DNA of 64,000 nt from Pseudomonas sp. FP453 (GTDB taxonomy: Bacteria; Pseudomonadota; Gammaproteobacteria; Pseudomonadales; Pseudomonadaceae): assembly GCF_030687495.1 (NCBI RefSeq), contig NZ_CP117435.1:2794501-2858500 (forward strand). Reading direction: 5' to 3'. A model generated the notes under the pieces. It was not told where the DNA came from. It saw only the letters and a list, made by a program, of their open reading frames with translations, and did not search any database. A program made the translations under genes and the position numbers. Below are positions 39,098 through 47,460 of this stretch, one piece after another; position 1 is the stretch's first letter, and each line of letters opens with the position of its first letter.

Positions 39098-39808
39098 TCA
39101 ACGGGTGGCTGGCAGCTCCAGGCTCAGGCGCCGCGCCGCAGCACGCAAGTGCGCCTCGGCACTGGCGGCGGCACGTGGGGCGTCGCCGTCGGCGATGGCC
39201 TGGTAGAGCGCCTGGTGTTCCTGGGTCGCATCGGCGGAGCCGGTGGCAAAGCGCGACGCCGAGTTTTCCCAGGCGGTTTTACGGGCGCTGGCCAGTTGGC
39301 TTCTGAGGAAGTCATGGAACGCGACGAAGTAGTCGTTCTTGCTGGCATCCGCGATGGCACGGTGGAATTCCACGTCGGCGAGGGCGGCGGCTTCGAAGTT
39401 GTCGCGGTGGTCCTGCATGGCCTGCAGGGCGCTTTTCATGCGCTGCAGGTCGGCCTCATCGCGGCGCTGGGCGGCAATCGAGGCGGCTTGGGTTTCGATC
39501 CACAGGCGCACTTCGAACATCTGCGCCAGGTTGGGGCTGCGGCCGTTGGGCTGGGGGAAACGGAACACCGTGCCCGCGGGCGTCTGCGAAATGAACGAGC
39601 CCAGGCCCCGGCGCGCAGTGATCACGCCATCGGCCTTGAGCTGGGCAATGGCTTCGCGCACCACGGAACGGCTGACATTGAGTTGTTCGGCCAGTTGCTG
39701 TTCGGTGGGCATGCGCGACTCCGGCGGCAATTGGCCGGAATCGATTTCTGCGCGGATCGCACTGACAACCCGCACGACAAGCGAGTCGGGGCGCTGGAGC
39801 TCAAGCAT
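39098..39808 (-). CDS. lhgR: GntR-family (FCD) regulator, probable LhgR
   Basis: A 236-residue FadR-subfamily repressor. The winged helix (residues about 10-75) contains RMPTEQQLAEQLNVSRSVVREAIAQL. The helical FCD ligand domain (about 90-225) has the metal-binding Asp/His pattern (VEFHRAIADAS and EHQALYQAI). A GntR repressor named LhgR controls lhgO in Pseudomonas putida and responds to L-2-hydroxyglutarate. The adjacency to lhgO and the paired operators support the same role here. Autoregulation is expected from the site just upstream of its own start. Confidence 0.82.
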   Translation of the reverse strand: MLELQRPDSLVVRVVSAIRAEIDSGQLPPESRMPTEQQLAEQLNVSRSVVREAIAQLKADGVITARRGLGSFISQTPAGTVFRFPQPNGRSPNLAQMFEVRLWIETQAASIAAQRRDEADLQRMKSALQAMQDHRDNFEAAALADVEFHRAIADASKNDYFVAFHDFLRSQLASARKTAWENSASRFATGSADATQEHQALYQAIADGDAPRAAASAEAHLRAAARRLSLELPATR

Positions 39809-39829
39809 GGGACAACCTTGGTGATCAGG

Positions 39830-39840
39830 TTGTCAGACAA
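39830..39840. promoter_or_regulatory. FadR-type operator upstream of the GntR gene
   Basis: TTGTCAGACAA is a perfect palindrome around a central A and matches TNGTNNNACNA. It begins 22 bases upstream of the regulator start codon, suggesting autorepression. It shares the flanking ATCAGG with the lhgO site. Confidence 0.75.
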
Positions 39841-39862
39841 TAGTCGCTGCGATTTTATCTTG

Positions 39863-41035
39863 TCAATGTTTGTATCGCAGTGTGCCGGCCAACAGGATCA
39901 AGCCCACCGCCACCGCAAAGGTGGTTTGCAGGCCAAAAGCCACGGATTGCGGGGTGGCGCGGACGATATCCGGCGTCGCCCAGGCGAACACCGCGCCGAG
40001 GGCCGAGGCACCGAAAATCAGGCCGATATTGCGCGACAGGTTCAGCAGGCCCGACACCGTGCCGCGCCGTGGGCCTTCGACATCACGCATCACCGCGGTG
40101 TTGTTGGCGGCCTGGAACAGGCTGTAGCCCGACGTCAGTAAGACCAGCGCGCCAAGGTAGGCCAACAGGCCGCTGGCCAGCGCCAGTGACAACGCGCCCA
40201 CGGCCATGATGGCCAGCCCGAGGGAGGTCATGGGCGAGCTGCCGAAGCGGTCGGTGAGATGGCCGGCAGGCACGCCGGTGGCGGCCGCGACACAAGGTCC
40301 CACCGCCATCACCAGACCCATCCACGCCGGCGCGAGCCCCAGGCCCCGGGACAAGTAGAACGGGCCGACCACAAACGTCGCCATCATCACCGCCGACACC
40401 AGTGCGCTCATCCCCAGGCCGTTGCGTAACCCCGGGCTGGTCAGTGCCGACCAGAACGGCGCTGTCGCCCGTGCACCGGGTTCATTCGGCAGATAGCGGT
40501 AGGCGAGGGCGGCCGCCAGCAGGCCCAGCGGCGCGCCGAGCAGGAACAGCGCGCGCCAGCTCCACAGGCTCAACAACACGCCACCGACGCTGGGCCCCAT
40601 GGCGGTGCCGACGGCCGACAGCGTGCCGAGCAAGCCCATCACGCGCCCGGTGCGCTCTTTGCTGACCGTGTCGCCGACCATCCCCAGGGTCATCGCCATC
40701 ATGATCGCCGCACCGAGCCCTTGCAGCACGCGCGCGGCGATCAGCCAGTGCAGCGACGGCGCCATGGCACACAGTCCGCAGGCGAGGGCGAACAGCAACA
40801 AGCCGGCAAGCAACAACCGCCGCCGCCCCAGGCGATCACCCAGGCGGCCCGCGCTGACAATCACGGCGGTGATCGCCAGCAAATAGGCGAGCACCACCCA
40901 CTGCACCGCGTGAAATGACGCGTCGAAGGCCAGCACCAGGCTGGGCAGGCCGACATTGGCAATGCTGGTGCCGAGGGAGGCCAGCAACATGGACAGCGAC
41001 AGGCTGAAAAGGGCGCCGCGTGTGGATGTGTGCAT
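39863..41035 (-). CDS. MFS transporter, drug-efflux type
   Basis: A 390-residue 12-TM major facilitator. The loop motif is AGRLGDRLGRRRLLL, and motif C-like GTAMGPSVGGVLL marks antiporters. Substrate unknown. It is divergent from the LysR gene at 41149 with a 113-base gap, the usual arrangement in which the LysR protein controls the transporter. Confidence 0.87.
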   Translation of the reverse strand: MHTSTRGALFSLSLSMLLASLGTSIANVGLPSLVLAFDASFHAVQWVVLAYLLAITAVIVSAGRLGDRLGRRRLLLAGLLLFALACGLCAMAPSLHWLIAARVLQGLGAAIMMAMTLGMVGDTVSKERTGRVMGLLGTLSAVGTAMGPSVGGVLLSLWSWRALFLLGAPLGLLAAALAYRYLPNEPGARATAPFWSALTSPGLRNGLGMSALVSAVMMATFVVGPFYLSRGLGLAPAWMGLVMAVGPCVAAATGVPAGHLTDRFGSSPMTSLGLAIMAVGALSLALASGLLAYLGALVLLTSGYSLFQAANNTAVMRDVEGPRRGTVSGLLNLSRNIGLIFGASALGAVFAWATPDIVRATPQSVAFGLQTTFAVAVGLILLAGTLRYKH

Positions 41036-41105
41036 CTGGGATTCCTTGAATGATCGCTGCTGTCACAAATCTACGGGCTCGCCTAACATGGCGGAAGACG
41101 CATGG

Positions 41106-41117
41106 ATTGCATTCAAT
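41106..41117. promoter_or_regulatory. Candidate LysR-type binding palindrome
   Basis: ATTG-CATT-CAAT, a short dyad in the divergent gap between the MFS and LysR genes. It lies about 30 bases before the LysR start. Only the position and symmetry support it. Confidence 0.25.
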
Positions 41118-41148
41118 ACCTGCACAAGACGCCTGATAAGGAGCGCTG

Positions 41149-42057
41149 ATGCCCGACCTGAATCTGCTGATCACCCTGGATGCCTTGCTTGCCGAAGGCA
41201 GCGTCGCCGGTGCAGCCAAGCGTTTGCGCCTGAGCCCCTCGGCCATGAGCCGCGCCCTGGCGCGCTTGCGTGACACCACCGGTGATCCGTTGCTGGTGCG
41301 TGCCGGCCGTGGCCTGGTGCCGACGCCACGGGCCTTGGCCTTGCGCGAACAGGTCAGCCGCCTGGTGCTGGATGCCCAGGCCGTGCTGCGCCCCGCGCAA
41401 ACCCTGGACATGGCGCGGGTCGAGCGCACCTTTACCCTGCGCACCAGTGACGAGTTCGTCGAAAACTTCGGCCCGGCGTTGCTCGCGCGTATCGCGGCGG
41501 AAGCACCTGGCGTGCGCCTGCGCTTCGTCAACAAGACCGACAAGGACAGTGCCTGGCTACGCGACGCCAGCGTTGACCTGGAAACCGGCGTGGTCGATGC
41601 CAACGCCAGCCCCGAGCTGCTGACCCAGGCGCTGTTTCGCGACCGCTTGATCGGCGTCGTGCGCAGCAGCCATCCCCTGAGCCAGGTTGACATCAGCGCG
41701 CAGCGTTATGCCGAGGGCCAGCACGTCTACGTGTCCCGGCGCGGGCACGACCGTGGGCAGATCGACGACGCGCTGGAAGCCCAGGGCCTCAGCCGCCAGA
41801 TCGGCACGATTGTCACCGGGTTCGCCACCGCCATCGCCCTGGCCCGCGCCACCGACCTGATCGCCAGCGTGCCCGAACGCTACACCGCCCAGCAGCGCGA
41901 AGGCCTGCACAGCTTCGCGCTGCCCTTGGCATTGCCGACCTTTACCGTGGCGATGCTCTGGCACCCGCGCCTGGATGCCGACCTGGGCCATCGCTGGCTG
42001 CGTGGATGTTTGCGTGAGGTCTGCGGGCCGCAACAGGTACAATCGCCGCAGCCTTGA
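41149..42057 (+). CDS. LysR-family transcriptional regulator
   Basis: A 302-residue protein with AAGGAG before the ATG. The N-terminal helix-turn-helix is AEGSVAGAAKRLRLSPSAMSRALARLR. A PBP2-fold effector domain covers about 90-295. It resembles NodD/SyrM-type LysR members by its MPDLNLLITLDALL start. It probably controls the divergent MFS gene. Confidence 0.92.
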   Translation: MPDLNLLITLDALLAEGSVAGAAKRLRLSPSAMSRALARLRDTTGDPLLVRAGRGLVPTPRALALREQVSRLVLDAQAVLRPAQTLDMARVERTFTLRTSDEFVENFGPALLARIAAEAPGVRLRFVNKTDKDSAWLRDASVDLETGVVDANASPELLTQALFRDRLIGVVRSSHPLSQVDISAQRYAEGQHVYVSRRGHDRGQIDDALEAQGLSRQIGTIVTGFATAIALARATDLIASVPERYTAQQREGLHSFALPLALPTFTVAMLWHPRLDADLGHRWLRGCLREVCGPQQVQSPQP

Positions 42058-42078
42058 CGCGAAACCCCAGGAATGTGC

Positions 42079-42756
42079 ATGTTCAGCCTTACCCGTTACA
42101 CCACGCCGTGCCCCGAGCCCATCAATGGCCAGATCCTGCAGATGGTGGTGGACAACCTCACCGACATCAGCAGCGTGGCCCTGCCGCCGAGCAACCTGCT
42201 GTACAACATCTACCAGTACGCCATCGGCTTTGAGGTGCACCTGTACCTGGAGGCCTTGAATGGGGCGAAGGGGATTGCGGTCGAGTTGCTTGTCGCCACC
42301 GCCGCGCAGGACCCGGAAGAGGTCATTGGCTTCGTGCTGTGCCTGCCGGTGAAAGATGACCCCGAGGCCTGCGGTATCGCGTTCATGGCGGTGCAGGCCG
42401 GTTTCCGGCGCCAGGGCGTGGCCCGCGCCATGATCGGCGATGTGCTGGCACGTTATCCCCACGCCGAGCTGAGCTGCGCTGTCGAAAAAGTCCCGGCCTT
42501 CGAAGCCATGGGCTTTCAGGTGCGTGGCGCGCGGGGCACCCAGGTGTTGATGAATACCCGCAGCTATGGCACCGACGGCCTGATGGGTGTGCTCGATGTG
42601 GCGCCGATCTACAGCTCGCTGGAAGTGCGGCAGATTCACACCTACCTGCTGCAAAAGCACGGCAAGCGCGCGATGGTGGATGCCGAGAAGCAGCGCGACC
42701 GGCATCTGGATCAACTGGCGCGCAAGGTGCAGATGTTTGTGCAGGGGCGGGGCTGA
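42079..42756 (+). CDS. GNAT-family N-acetyltransferase
   Basis: A 225-residue protein. The ATG at 42079 has AGGA at good spacing; the upstream ATG at 42073 would sit too close to it. The acetyl-CoA pyrophosphate loop is visible as FRRQGVARAMIGDVL near residues 113-128, preceded by the strand ACGIAFMAVQAG. The C-terminal 60 residues are helical and not part of the core fold. It follows the LysR gene by 21 bases. Substrate unknown. Confidence 0.78.
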   Translation: MFSLTRYTTPCPEPINGQILQMVVDNLTDISSVALPPSNLLYNIYQYAIGFEVHLYLEALNGAKGIAVELLVATAAQDPEEVIGFVLCLPVKDDPEACGIAFMAVQAGFRRQGVARAMIGDVLARYPHAELSCAVEKVPAFEAMGFQVRGARGTQVLMNTRSYGTDGLMGVLDVAPIYSSLEVRQIHTYLLQKHGKRAMVDAEKQRDRHLDQLARKVQMFVQGRG

Positions 42757-42795
42757 GATTCAATTTTCTGTGGCAGATGTGGTGTCTGCCCTATT

Positions 42796-42880
42796 GCTAT
42801 CGCAGGCAAGCCAGCTCCCACATTTTGACCGTGTGAACCCGATCAAGTGTGGGAGCTGGCTTGCCTGCGATGAGGCCGTC
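42796..42880. repeat. REP doublet, type A, opposite arm order
   Basis: Two type A copies in which the left reads on the minus strand and the right on the plus strand, as at 14945-15028. The right copy runs up to the stop codon of the TetR gene at 42879. Confidence 0.88.
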
Positions 42881-43475
42881 ACTGCCTACCCACCATCCCC
42901 AGAATCATCCCAAGCAATTCCTGCTGCGCCTCCTCCCGACTCAGCTCACCACTGGCCGCCGCCTGGGACAAGGCTTCCGCCGCCCCCAGCATCGCCCGCA
43001 AACCAGCCCGGGACACACTGCCGCCGGGCGCAAACGGCGACAGCGCGGCGCTGCATTTATCGAGGAAGATCGCCTCGTACTGGCGCTTGAGGGTTTCCAG
43101 TTCCGGTGAGCTGCTCAACGCCGCAATCACCCCGGGGATTTCCCGTCCCTGCAACAACACGCAATCGACATAGGACGCGGCAATCACCCATGCCCGGTCC
43201 GCCAACGTCGCATGGCTCGCTTCGATGGCCTCGGCAAACACCTGGTTCTGGCGCCCGTCAAAATCGGCATACAGCGCCGCCAGCAACCCCGCTCGGGTGA
43301 CGAAGTGATCGTAGACCACCGGCTTGGTGACGCCCGCCAGTTCTGCCAGGCGGCCCAGGGTCAGGGCGTCGGTGCCTTCATCGCGGACCAGTTGCCAGGC
43401 CACGTCCAACAGTTGACGCAGGCGATCTTCGCGCGACAGGCGGCGACGTGGGGCAGGGGGTTCATGGCTTGACAT
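42879..43475 (-). CDS. TetR-family transcriptional regulator
   Basis: A 198-residue repressor. I use the ATG at 43475 (MSSHEPPAPRR); the frame is open to 43502 but would run into the operator region. The helix-turn-helix is TLGRLAELAGVTKPVVYDHF near residues 40-58. It is divergent from the quinone reductase gene, which it probably represses through the repeats at 43485-43512. Confidence 0.9.
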   Translation of the reverse strand: MSSHEPPAPRRRLSREDRLRQLLDVAWQLVRDEGTDALTLGRLAELAGVTKPVVYDHFVTRAGLLAALYADFDGRQNQVFAEAIEASHATLADRAWVIAASYVDCVLLQGREIPGVIAALSSSPELETLKRQYEAIFLDKCSAALSPFAPGGSVSRAGLRAMLGAAEALSQAAASGELSREEAQQELLGMILGMVGRQ

Positions 43476-43484
43476 GCTTATATA

Positions 43485-43512
43485 CCAAAAGTAACTTACC
43501 AAAGGTAACTTA
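43485..43512. promoter_or_regulatory. Probable TetR operator in the divergent promoter
   Basis: Two adjoining 14-base direct repeats, CCAAAAGTAACTTA and CCAAAGGTAACTTA, lie between the TetR and quinone reductase genes. The same stretch also reads as an inverted repeat (TAACTTACC, AAA, GGTAACTTA) with one mismatch. Confidence 0.65.
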
Positions 43513-43544
43513 AGCCCAGCCTAAACCGAAATGGAGTCAATGTC

Positions 43545-44144
43545 ATGCACGCCTTGATCGTTGTCGCTCATCACGACCCGCAATCCCTGACCCACAGCAT
43601 TGCTTTGCAAGCCGCTGCCGGGCTGACCGCTGCCGGCCACAGCTTTGAGATCGCCGACCTCGCCGCCGAAGGTTTCGACCCACGCTACGGCGCCGCCGAC
43701 CAGCGCGTGCATCGCGGCCTTGCCACGCCGCCGGCGGATGTACTGGCCGAGCAAGCACGTATCGACCGCGCCGATGCGCTGGTGCTGGCGTTTCCGATCT
43801 ACTGGTGGTCGCTGCCGGGCCTGCTCAAAGGCTGGGTCGACCGTGTATTCGTCAACGGCTGGGCGATTGATTACGGCCCGAACAGGCCGGTGGTGAAAAA
43901 GCTGCGGCACTTGAACGTGCACTTGCTGGCCGTGGGGGCGGCGGATGAAAGCGCCTTTGATCGCCACGGCTATGCCACGGCCATGCGTACGCAGATCGAC
44001 CACGGCATCTTTGATTACTGCGGGGCCAAGGTGCTCACCTCCGAGCTGTTGCTCGAATCGGAAAGCGGCACCGCCGAGGCGCACCTGCGCACAGCGCACG
44101 CGGTCGGGCAGGGCTTGTTTCAGCAGGAGACGGTCGCGGGCTGA
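43545..44144 (+). CDS. Flavodoxin-like NAD(P)H:quinone oxidoreductase
   Basis: A 199-residue FMN/FAD flavodoxin-fold reductase related to KefF, MdaB and mammalian NQO1. The start MHALIVVAHHDPQSLTHS is the flavin phosphate loop, and FPIYWWSLPGLLKGWVDRVF is the family signature near residues 85-105. It should carry out two-electron quinone or electrophile reduction in the cytoplasm. It is divergent from the TetR repressor and ends one base from the convergent 129-residue gene. Confidence 0.9.
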   Translation: MHALIVVAHHDPQSLTHSIALQAAAGLTAAGHSFEIADLAAEGFDPRYGAADQRVHRGLATPPADVLAEQARIDRADALVLAFPIYWWSLPGLLKGWVDRVFVNGWAIDYGPNRPVVKKLRHLNVHLLAVGAADESAFDRHGYATAMRTQIDHGIFDYCGAKVLTSELLLESESGTAEAHLRTAHAVGQGLFQQETVAG

Positions 44145-44145
44145 T

Positions 44146-44535
44146 TCAGCCTTCGCGAAACAGGTCGTGGGCGTCGAGCAGGCGGTAGGCAATTTCCGGG
44201 CGTTTTTCCATGCCCCGGCGGATCGCTGCCGGAATCGCCTGACGGGTCTTGCGGCACAGGCCTGGAAACGGCTCGATGTCGATCTGGATGCCGCGCATGC
44301 TCTTGACCTCGGTATGCCCCGGCGCCACCTGCACGCGGATGCCCAATTGCTGGTACATCAGCTGTTGCATGCGCTCCAGGTCTTGCAGGCTCTTGAGGTC
44401 TTCGAGGCGCGCGATCAGCTTCTTCTCTTCCTGGCGCGTGAGGGTGAGGATGCGCGCGTCGGCGTCAGGGGTTTGCAGCAGTTGCTCGCGGTCGCAGTCG
44501 CAAGCGCCGGGTGGGCAGGGTTGGCGAATCGTCAT
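44146..44535 (-). CDS. Small conserved-looking protein of unknown function, Cys-containing N-terminus
   Basis: A 129-residue protein I do not recognise. The first 15 residues contain three Cys (QPCPPGACDCDRE). A helical, charged segment follows (residues about 25-65, EEKKLIARLEDLKSLQDLERMQQLM), possibly a short coiled coil. No membrane segment or signal peptide. It lies 32 bases downstream of aroA on the same strand and is likely co-transcribed. Its stop is one base from the stop of the convergent quinone reductase gene. Confidence 0.7.
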   Translation of the reverse strand: MTIRQPCPPGACDCDREQLLQTPDADARILTLTRQEEKKLIARLEDLKSLQDLERMQQLMYQQLGIRVQVAPGHTEVKSMRGIQIDIEPFPGLCRKTRQAIPAAIRRGMEKRPEIAYRLLDAHDLFREG

Positions 44536-44567
44536 GTGCTTGGCCTCCCCATTCCGGCGCTGCCGGC

Positions 44568-45824
44568 TCAGTAGCTGAGTTGCACCCCAAGACTGCCCAG
44601 AGCCTTCCAGTAGTCAGGATAGGTCTTGGCCACGCAGTCCGGGTCCTGAATGCGGATGCCCGCCACTTTCAAACCAGCCAGGGCAAAGCACATGGCGATG
44701 CGGTGGTCGGCGTGGGTGTCGATCAGGGCGTTGCACGACGTGCCGGCCAGCGCTGGGTCGCTGGCGACGAGCAGGTCGTCGCCTTCGATGGTGGCCAGGC
44801 CTGGACGGATTTCATTCAAGCCGTCGTGCAGCGCCTGCACGCGGTCACATTCCTTGACCCGCAGGTTGGCCAGCTCGGTGAAACGCACCGGGGTGTTGTT
44901 GAACGCCGCCAGCACGGCCAGGGTCGGGATGGCGTCCTGCATCTGCGAGCCCACCACTGTGGCCTGCATGTTCGGGAACTGGGCGATCACGGCCTGGGCC
45001 TTGGCGTCCGGCTGGGTGAAGTCCTGCGCGGCGACGCCGATGTCGATACGGCCAGCGGTCAGCACTTCGGCCGCCCACAGGTAGGTGGCGGCGGACGCGT
45101 CCGGCTCGATCAGGTAGTCGTGGGCGCGGTAGCCGGTCGGCGCGACACGCCAGGTGGTGTCGTTGACGGTGTCGACCTGGGCGCCGAAGGCGCGCATGCA
45201 GTCCAGGGTAAGGTCCACGTAGCCGCGGGCGCCGATGTCCTTGCCGGTCAGGGCCACTTCAATCGGCGCTTCGCCACAGGCCGCAAGCATCAGCAGGGCC
45301 GATACGTACTGGCTGGACAAGCCGCCGTCGATCTCGAAGCGCTTGGCCTGGACCTTGCCCACGCCGTGCACGGTCACCGGCGGGCAACCGGTTGGGCTGT
45401 CGACCTGGATGCCGTTTTCGCGCAGGGTCGCCAGCAGCGGGCCGATCGGGCGCTTCTGCATATAGTCGTCGCCGGTCAGCACCACGGTGCCTTCGACGGT
45501 GGCGACGGCGGCGGTAAGAAAGCGCATCGCGGTGCCGGCGTTGCCGAGGAACAGCTGTTGCGCCGGCAGTTGCAGCTTGCCGGAGCCGGTGACGACAAAG
45601 GTGGTGTCATCCGGCTCGTCGATGGTCACGCCCATCTGGCGCAGGGCCACCGACATATGGCGGGTGTCATCGCTCTTCAACGCGCCGCTCAGGCGGCTGG
45701 TGCCCTTGGCCAGGGCGGCCAGCAACAGGGCGCGGTTGGTAATGGATTTGGAGCCGGGGGGCGCGACCTTGCCATTGAGGGGGAGATTGGGCGGTGTAAC
45801 GGTCACGGTTTTCTGCGAACTCAA
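44568..45824 (-). CDS. aroA: Stand-alone EPSP synthase AroA
   Basis: A 418-residue 3-phosphoshikimate 1-carboxyvinyltransferase. There is no suitable ATG; the TTG at 45824 has AGGAG nine bases upstream and puts GSKSITNRALLLAALA at the E. coli position. The frame is also open to a TTG at 45845. LGNAGTAMRFLTA is the PEP-site loop, with Phe102 where E. coli has Pro101. In most Pseudomonas the housekeeping EPSP synthase is a C-terminal fusion to prephenate dehydrogenase, so this free-standing copy is probably a second enzyme. Confidence 0.92.
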   Translation of the reverse strand: MSSQKTVTVTPPNLPLNGKVAPPGSKSITNRALLLAALAKGTSRLSGALKSDDTRHMSVALRQMGVTIDEPDDTTFVVTGSGKLQLPAQQLFLGNAGTAMRFLTAAVATVEGTVVLTGDDYMQKRPIGPLLATLRENGIQVDSPTGCPPVTVHGVGKVQAKRFEIDGGLSSQYVSALLMLAACGEAPIEVALTGKDIGARGYVDLTLDCMRAFGAQVDTVNDTTWRVAPTGYRAHDYLIEPDASAATYLWAAEVLTAGRIDIGVAAQDFTQPDAKAQAVIAQFPNMQATVVGSQMQDAIPTLAVLAAFNNTPVRFTELANLRVKECDRVQALHDGLNEIRPGLATIEGDDLLVASDPALAGTSCNALIDTHADHRIAMCFALAGLKVAGIRIQDPDCVAKTYPDYWKALGSLGVQLSY

Positions 45825-45915
45825 GGTACAAGGCTCCTGATGCAAGGCAAGGTGGTAGGGAGTGGCCGACGGGCGGACCCGAATAATCGGCCAAACCGGC
45901 AGTACTTGTCGAGGT

Positions 45916-46470
45916 TTAGCGCTGGCTCAGCCAGTAATCGTGCAGGGCACGCGCGGCCGGTTCGATCTGGCTGACGCGCTGCTGGTGCGCGGCTACATCG
46001 AGGTCGGCCGGCAACTCGAAATTGTCCTGCTCGGCGCACCAGGAGATTTTCTCCAGTTCGCCGGCCTGTACTGCCGGCAACGCAGGCCAGTTGCCAATGG
46101 CCGCGCCACGGATATAACCAAAGCACCATTCCTCGGCGAGGGTCACGGTGTGGCCCTGGTGTTCAGTGTCGTCGAAACGTGCCTTGAAGCTTGTCGCGTC
46201 GGTCGCCAGTTGCCCGGCCAGGGTGTTGATGTGGCGCACGCACAGTTCGAGGAAGCGTTGCGCCTCGTCCATGCTTTCCCACTCGGGGTTCTGCCCGCCC
46301 CAGATCGCCGGGAACCACTCGGCCACGTCCACCTGGGCCGGGCTCGACACCAGGGCGGTGAAGTAGCCGTCCAGTTCGGCGAGGTTCAGCACCGAATGGT
46401 CGTCGCCGTACTTTTGCAGGGTATCTTCGACAAACTCGAATTCGGCCGGGGAGAGGGGTTGGGCGTGCAT
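45916..46470 (-). CDS. YecA/YgfB-family (UPF0149) protein
   Basis: A 184-residue protein. I choose the ATG at 46470 because AAAGGA lies 7 bases upstream; it is only one base from the ATG at 46476. The sequence LNLAELDGYFTALVSSP and EEWCFGYIRG is the UPF0149 signature. The C-terminal SEC-C zinc motif found in some members is absent. Function not established from sequence. It lies upstream of aroA on the same strand with a 91-base gap. Confidence 0.8.
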   Translation of the reverse strand: MHAQPLSPAEFEFVEDTLQKYGDDHSVLNLAELDGYFTALVSSPAQVDVAEWFPAIWGGQNPEWESMDEAQRFLELCVRHINTLAGQLATDATSFKARFDDTEHQGHTVTLAEEWCFGYIRGAAIGNWPALPAVQAGELEKISWCAEQDNFELPADLDVAAHQQRVSQIEPAARALHDYWLSQR

Positions 46471-46642
46471 GGGCATATCCTTTAAACGTCGAGCGCCGCT
46501 GATGGGGCGGCTTAAAGCGCGAAGGATGGCGCGTACGCCGGGTTTTATCCAGCGTTTTCCCAGTCCCGCTTTTGGCCGATGCGCCGTGGCGCACCCTTGT
46601 TATAGTTCGGCCCTTATCACTCGCCAGTCAGGGATCACTGCC

Positions 46643-47455
46643 ATGTCCGAATACCAAGCTTTTGTCGTCGAACTCACTGGCAACGTTGCCCATGTGCAGA
46701 TCAATCGCCCGGAAAAGATCAACGCGATGAACGCGGTGTTCTGGACCGAGATCATCGAGATCTTCCAGTGGGTCGAAGACACCGACGCCGTACGTGCGGT
46801 GGTGTTGAGTGGCGCCGGCAAGCATTTTTCCTCGGGCATCGACCTGATGATGCTGGCCTCGGTGGCCAACGAATTCGGCAAGGACGTCGGCCGCAATGCG
46901 CGCCTGCTGCGGCGCAAGATCCTTGAGCTGCAAGCGTCGTTCAATGCCGTGGACAACTGCCGCAAGCCGGTGCTGGCGGCGATCCAGGGCTACTGCATCG
47001 GCGGCGCCATCGACCTGATCAGCGCCTGCGACATGCGCTACGCCGCCGAGGGCGCGCAGTTCTCGATCAAGGAGATCGACATCGGCATGGCCGCCGACGT
47101 CGGCACCCTGCAACGCCTGCCGCGCATCATCGGCGACGGCATGCTGCGGGAACTGGCCTACACCGGTCGCCAATTCGGCGCCGAGGAAGCGCGCAGCATC
47201 GGCCTGGTCAACCGCGTCTACCCGGATCAAGAGCGTCTGCTGGCCGGCGTGTTGGAGATCGCCCACGAAATCGCCGCCAAGTCGCCGATTGCCGTGACCG
47301 GCACCAAAGCCATGATCAGCTACATGCGTGACCATACGGTCAATGATGGTCTGGAATACGTTGCCACCTGGAACGCGGCTATGTTGCAATCCAACGACCT
47401 GCGCGTGGCCATCGCGGCCCATATGAGCAAGCAGAAACCCGAATTCGTGGATTGA
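46643..47455 (+). CDS. Crotonase, probable delta3,5-delta2,4-dienoyl-CoA isomerase
   Basis: A 270-residue enoyl-CoA hydratase/isomerase superfamily protein. FSSGIDL and the oxyanion loop [16 protein letters not shown] are present. The segment [18 protein letters not shown] matches the ECH1 subgroup, in which the two Asp and the Glu seen here (GAIDLIS, IKEID, AADVG) are the isomerase residues. It should act in beta-oxidation of fatty acids with odd-position double bonds. The start at 46643 (MSEYQAF) is family-like. It lies immediately upstream of nudC. Confidence 0.87.
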   Translation: MSEYQAFVVELTGNVAHVQINRPEKINAMNAVFWTEIIEIFQWVEDTDAVRAVVLSGAGKHFSSGIDLMMLASVANEFGKDVGRNARLLRRKILELQASFNAVDNCRKPVLAAIQGYCIGGAIDLISACDMRYAAEGAQFSIKEIDIGMAADVGTLQRLPRIIGDGMLRELAYTGRQFGAEEARSIGLVNRVYPDQERLLAGVLEIAHEIAAKSPIAVTGTKAMISYMRDHTVNDGLEYVATWNAAMLQSNDLRVAIAAHMSKQKPEFVD

Positions 47456-47460
47456 CTGAC

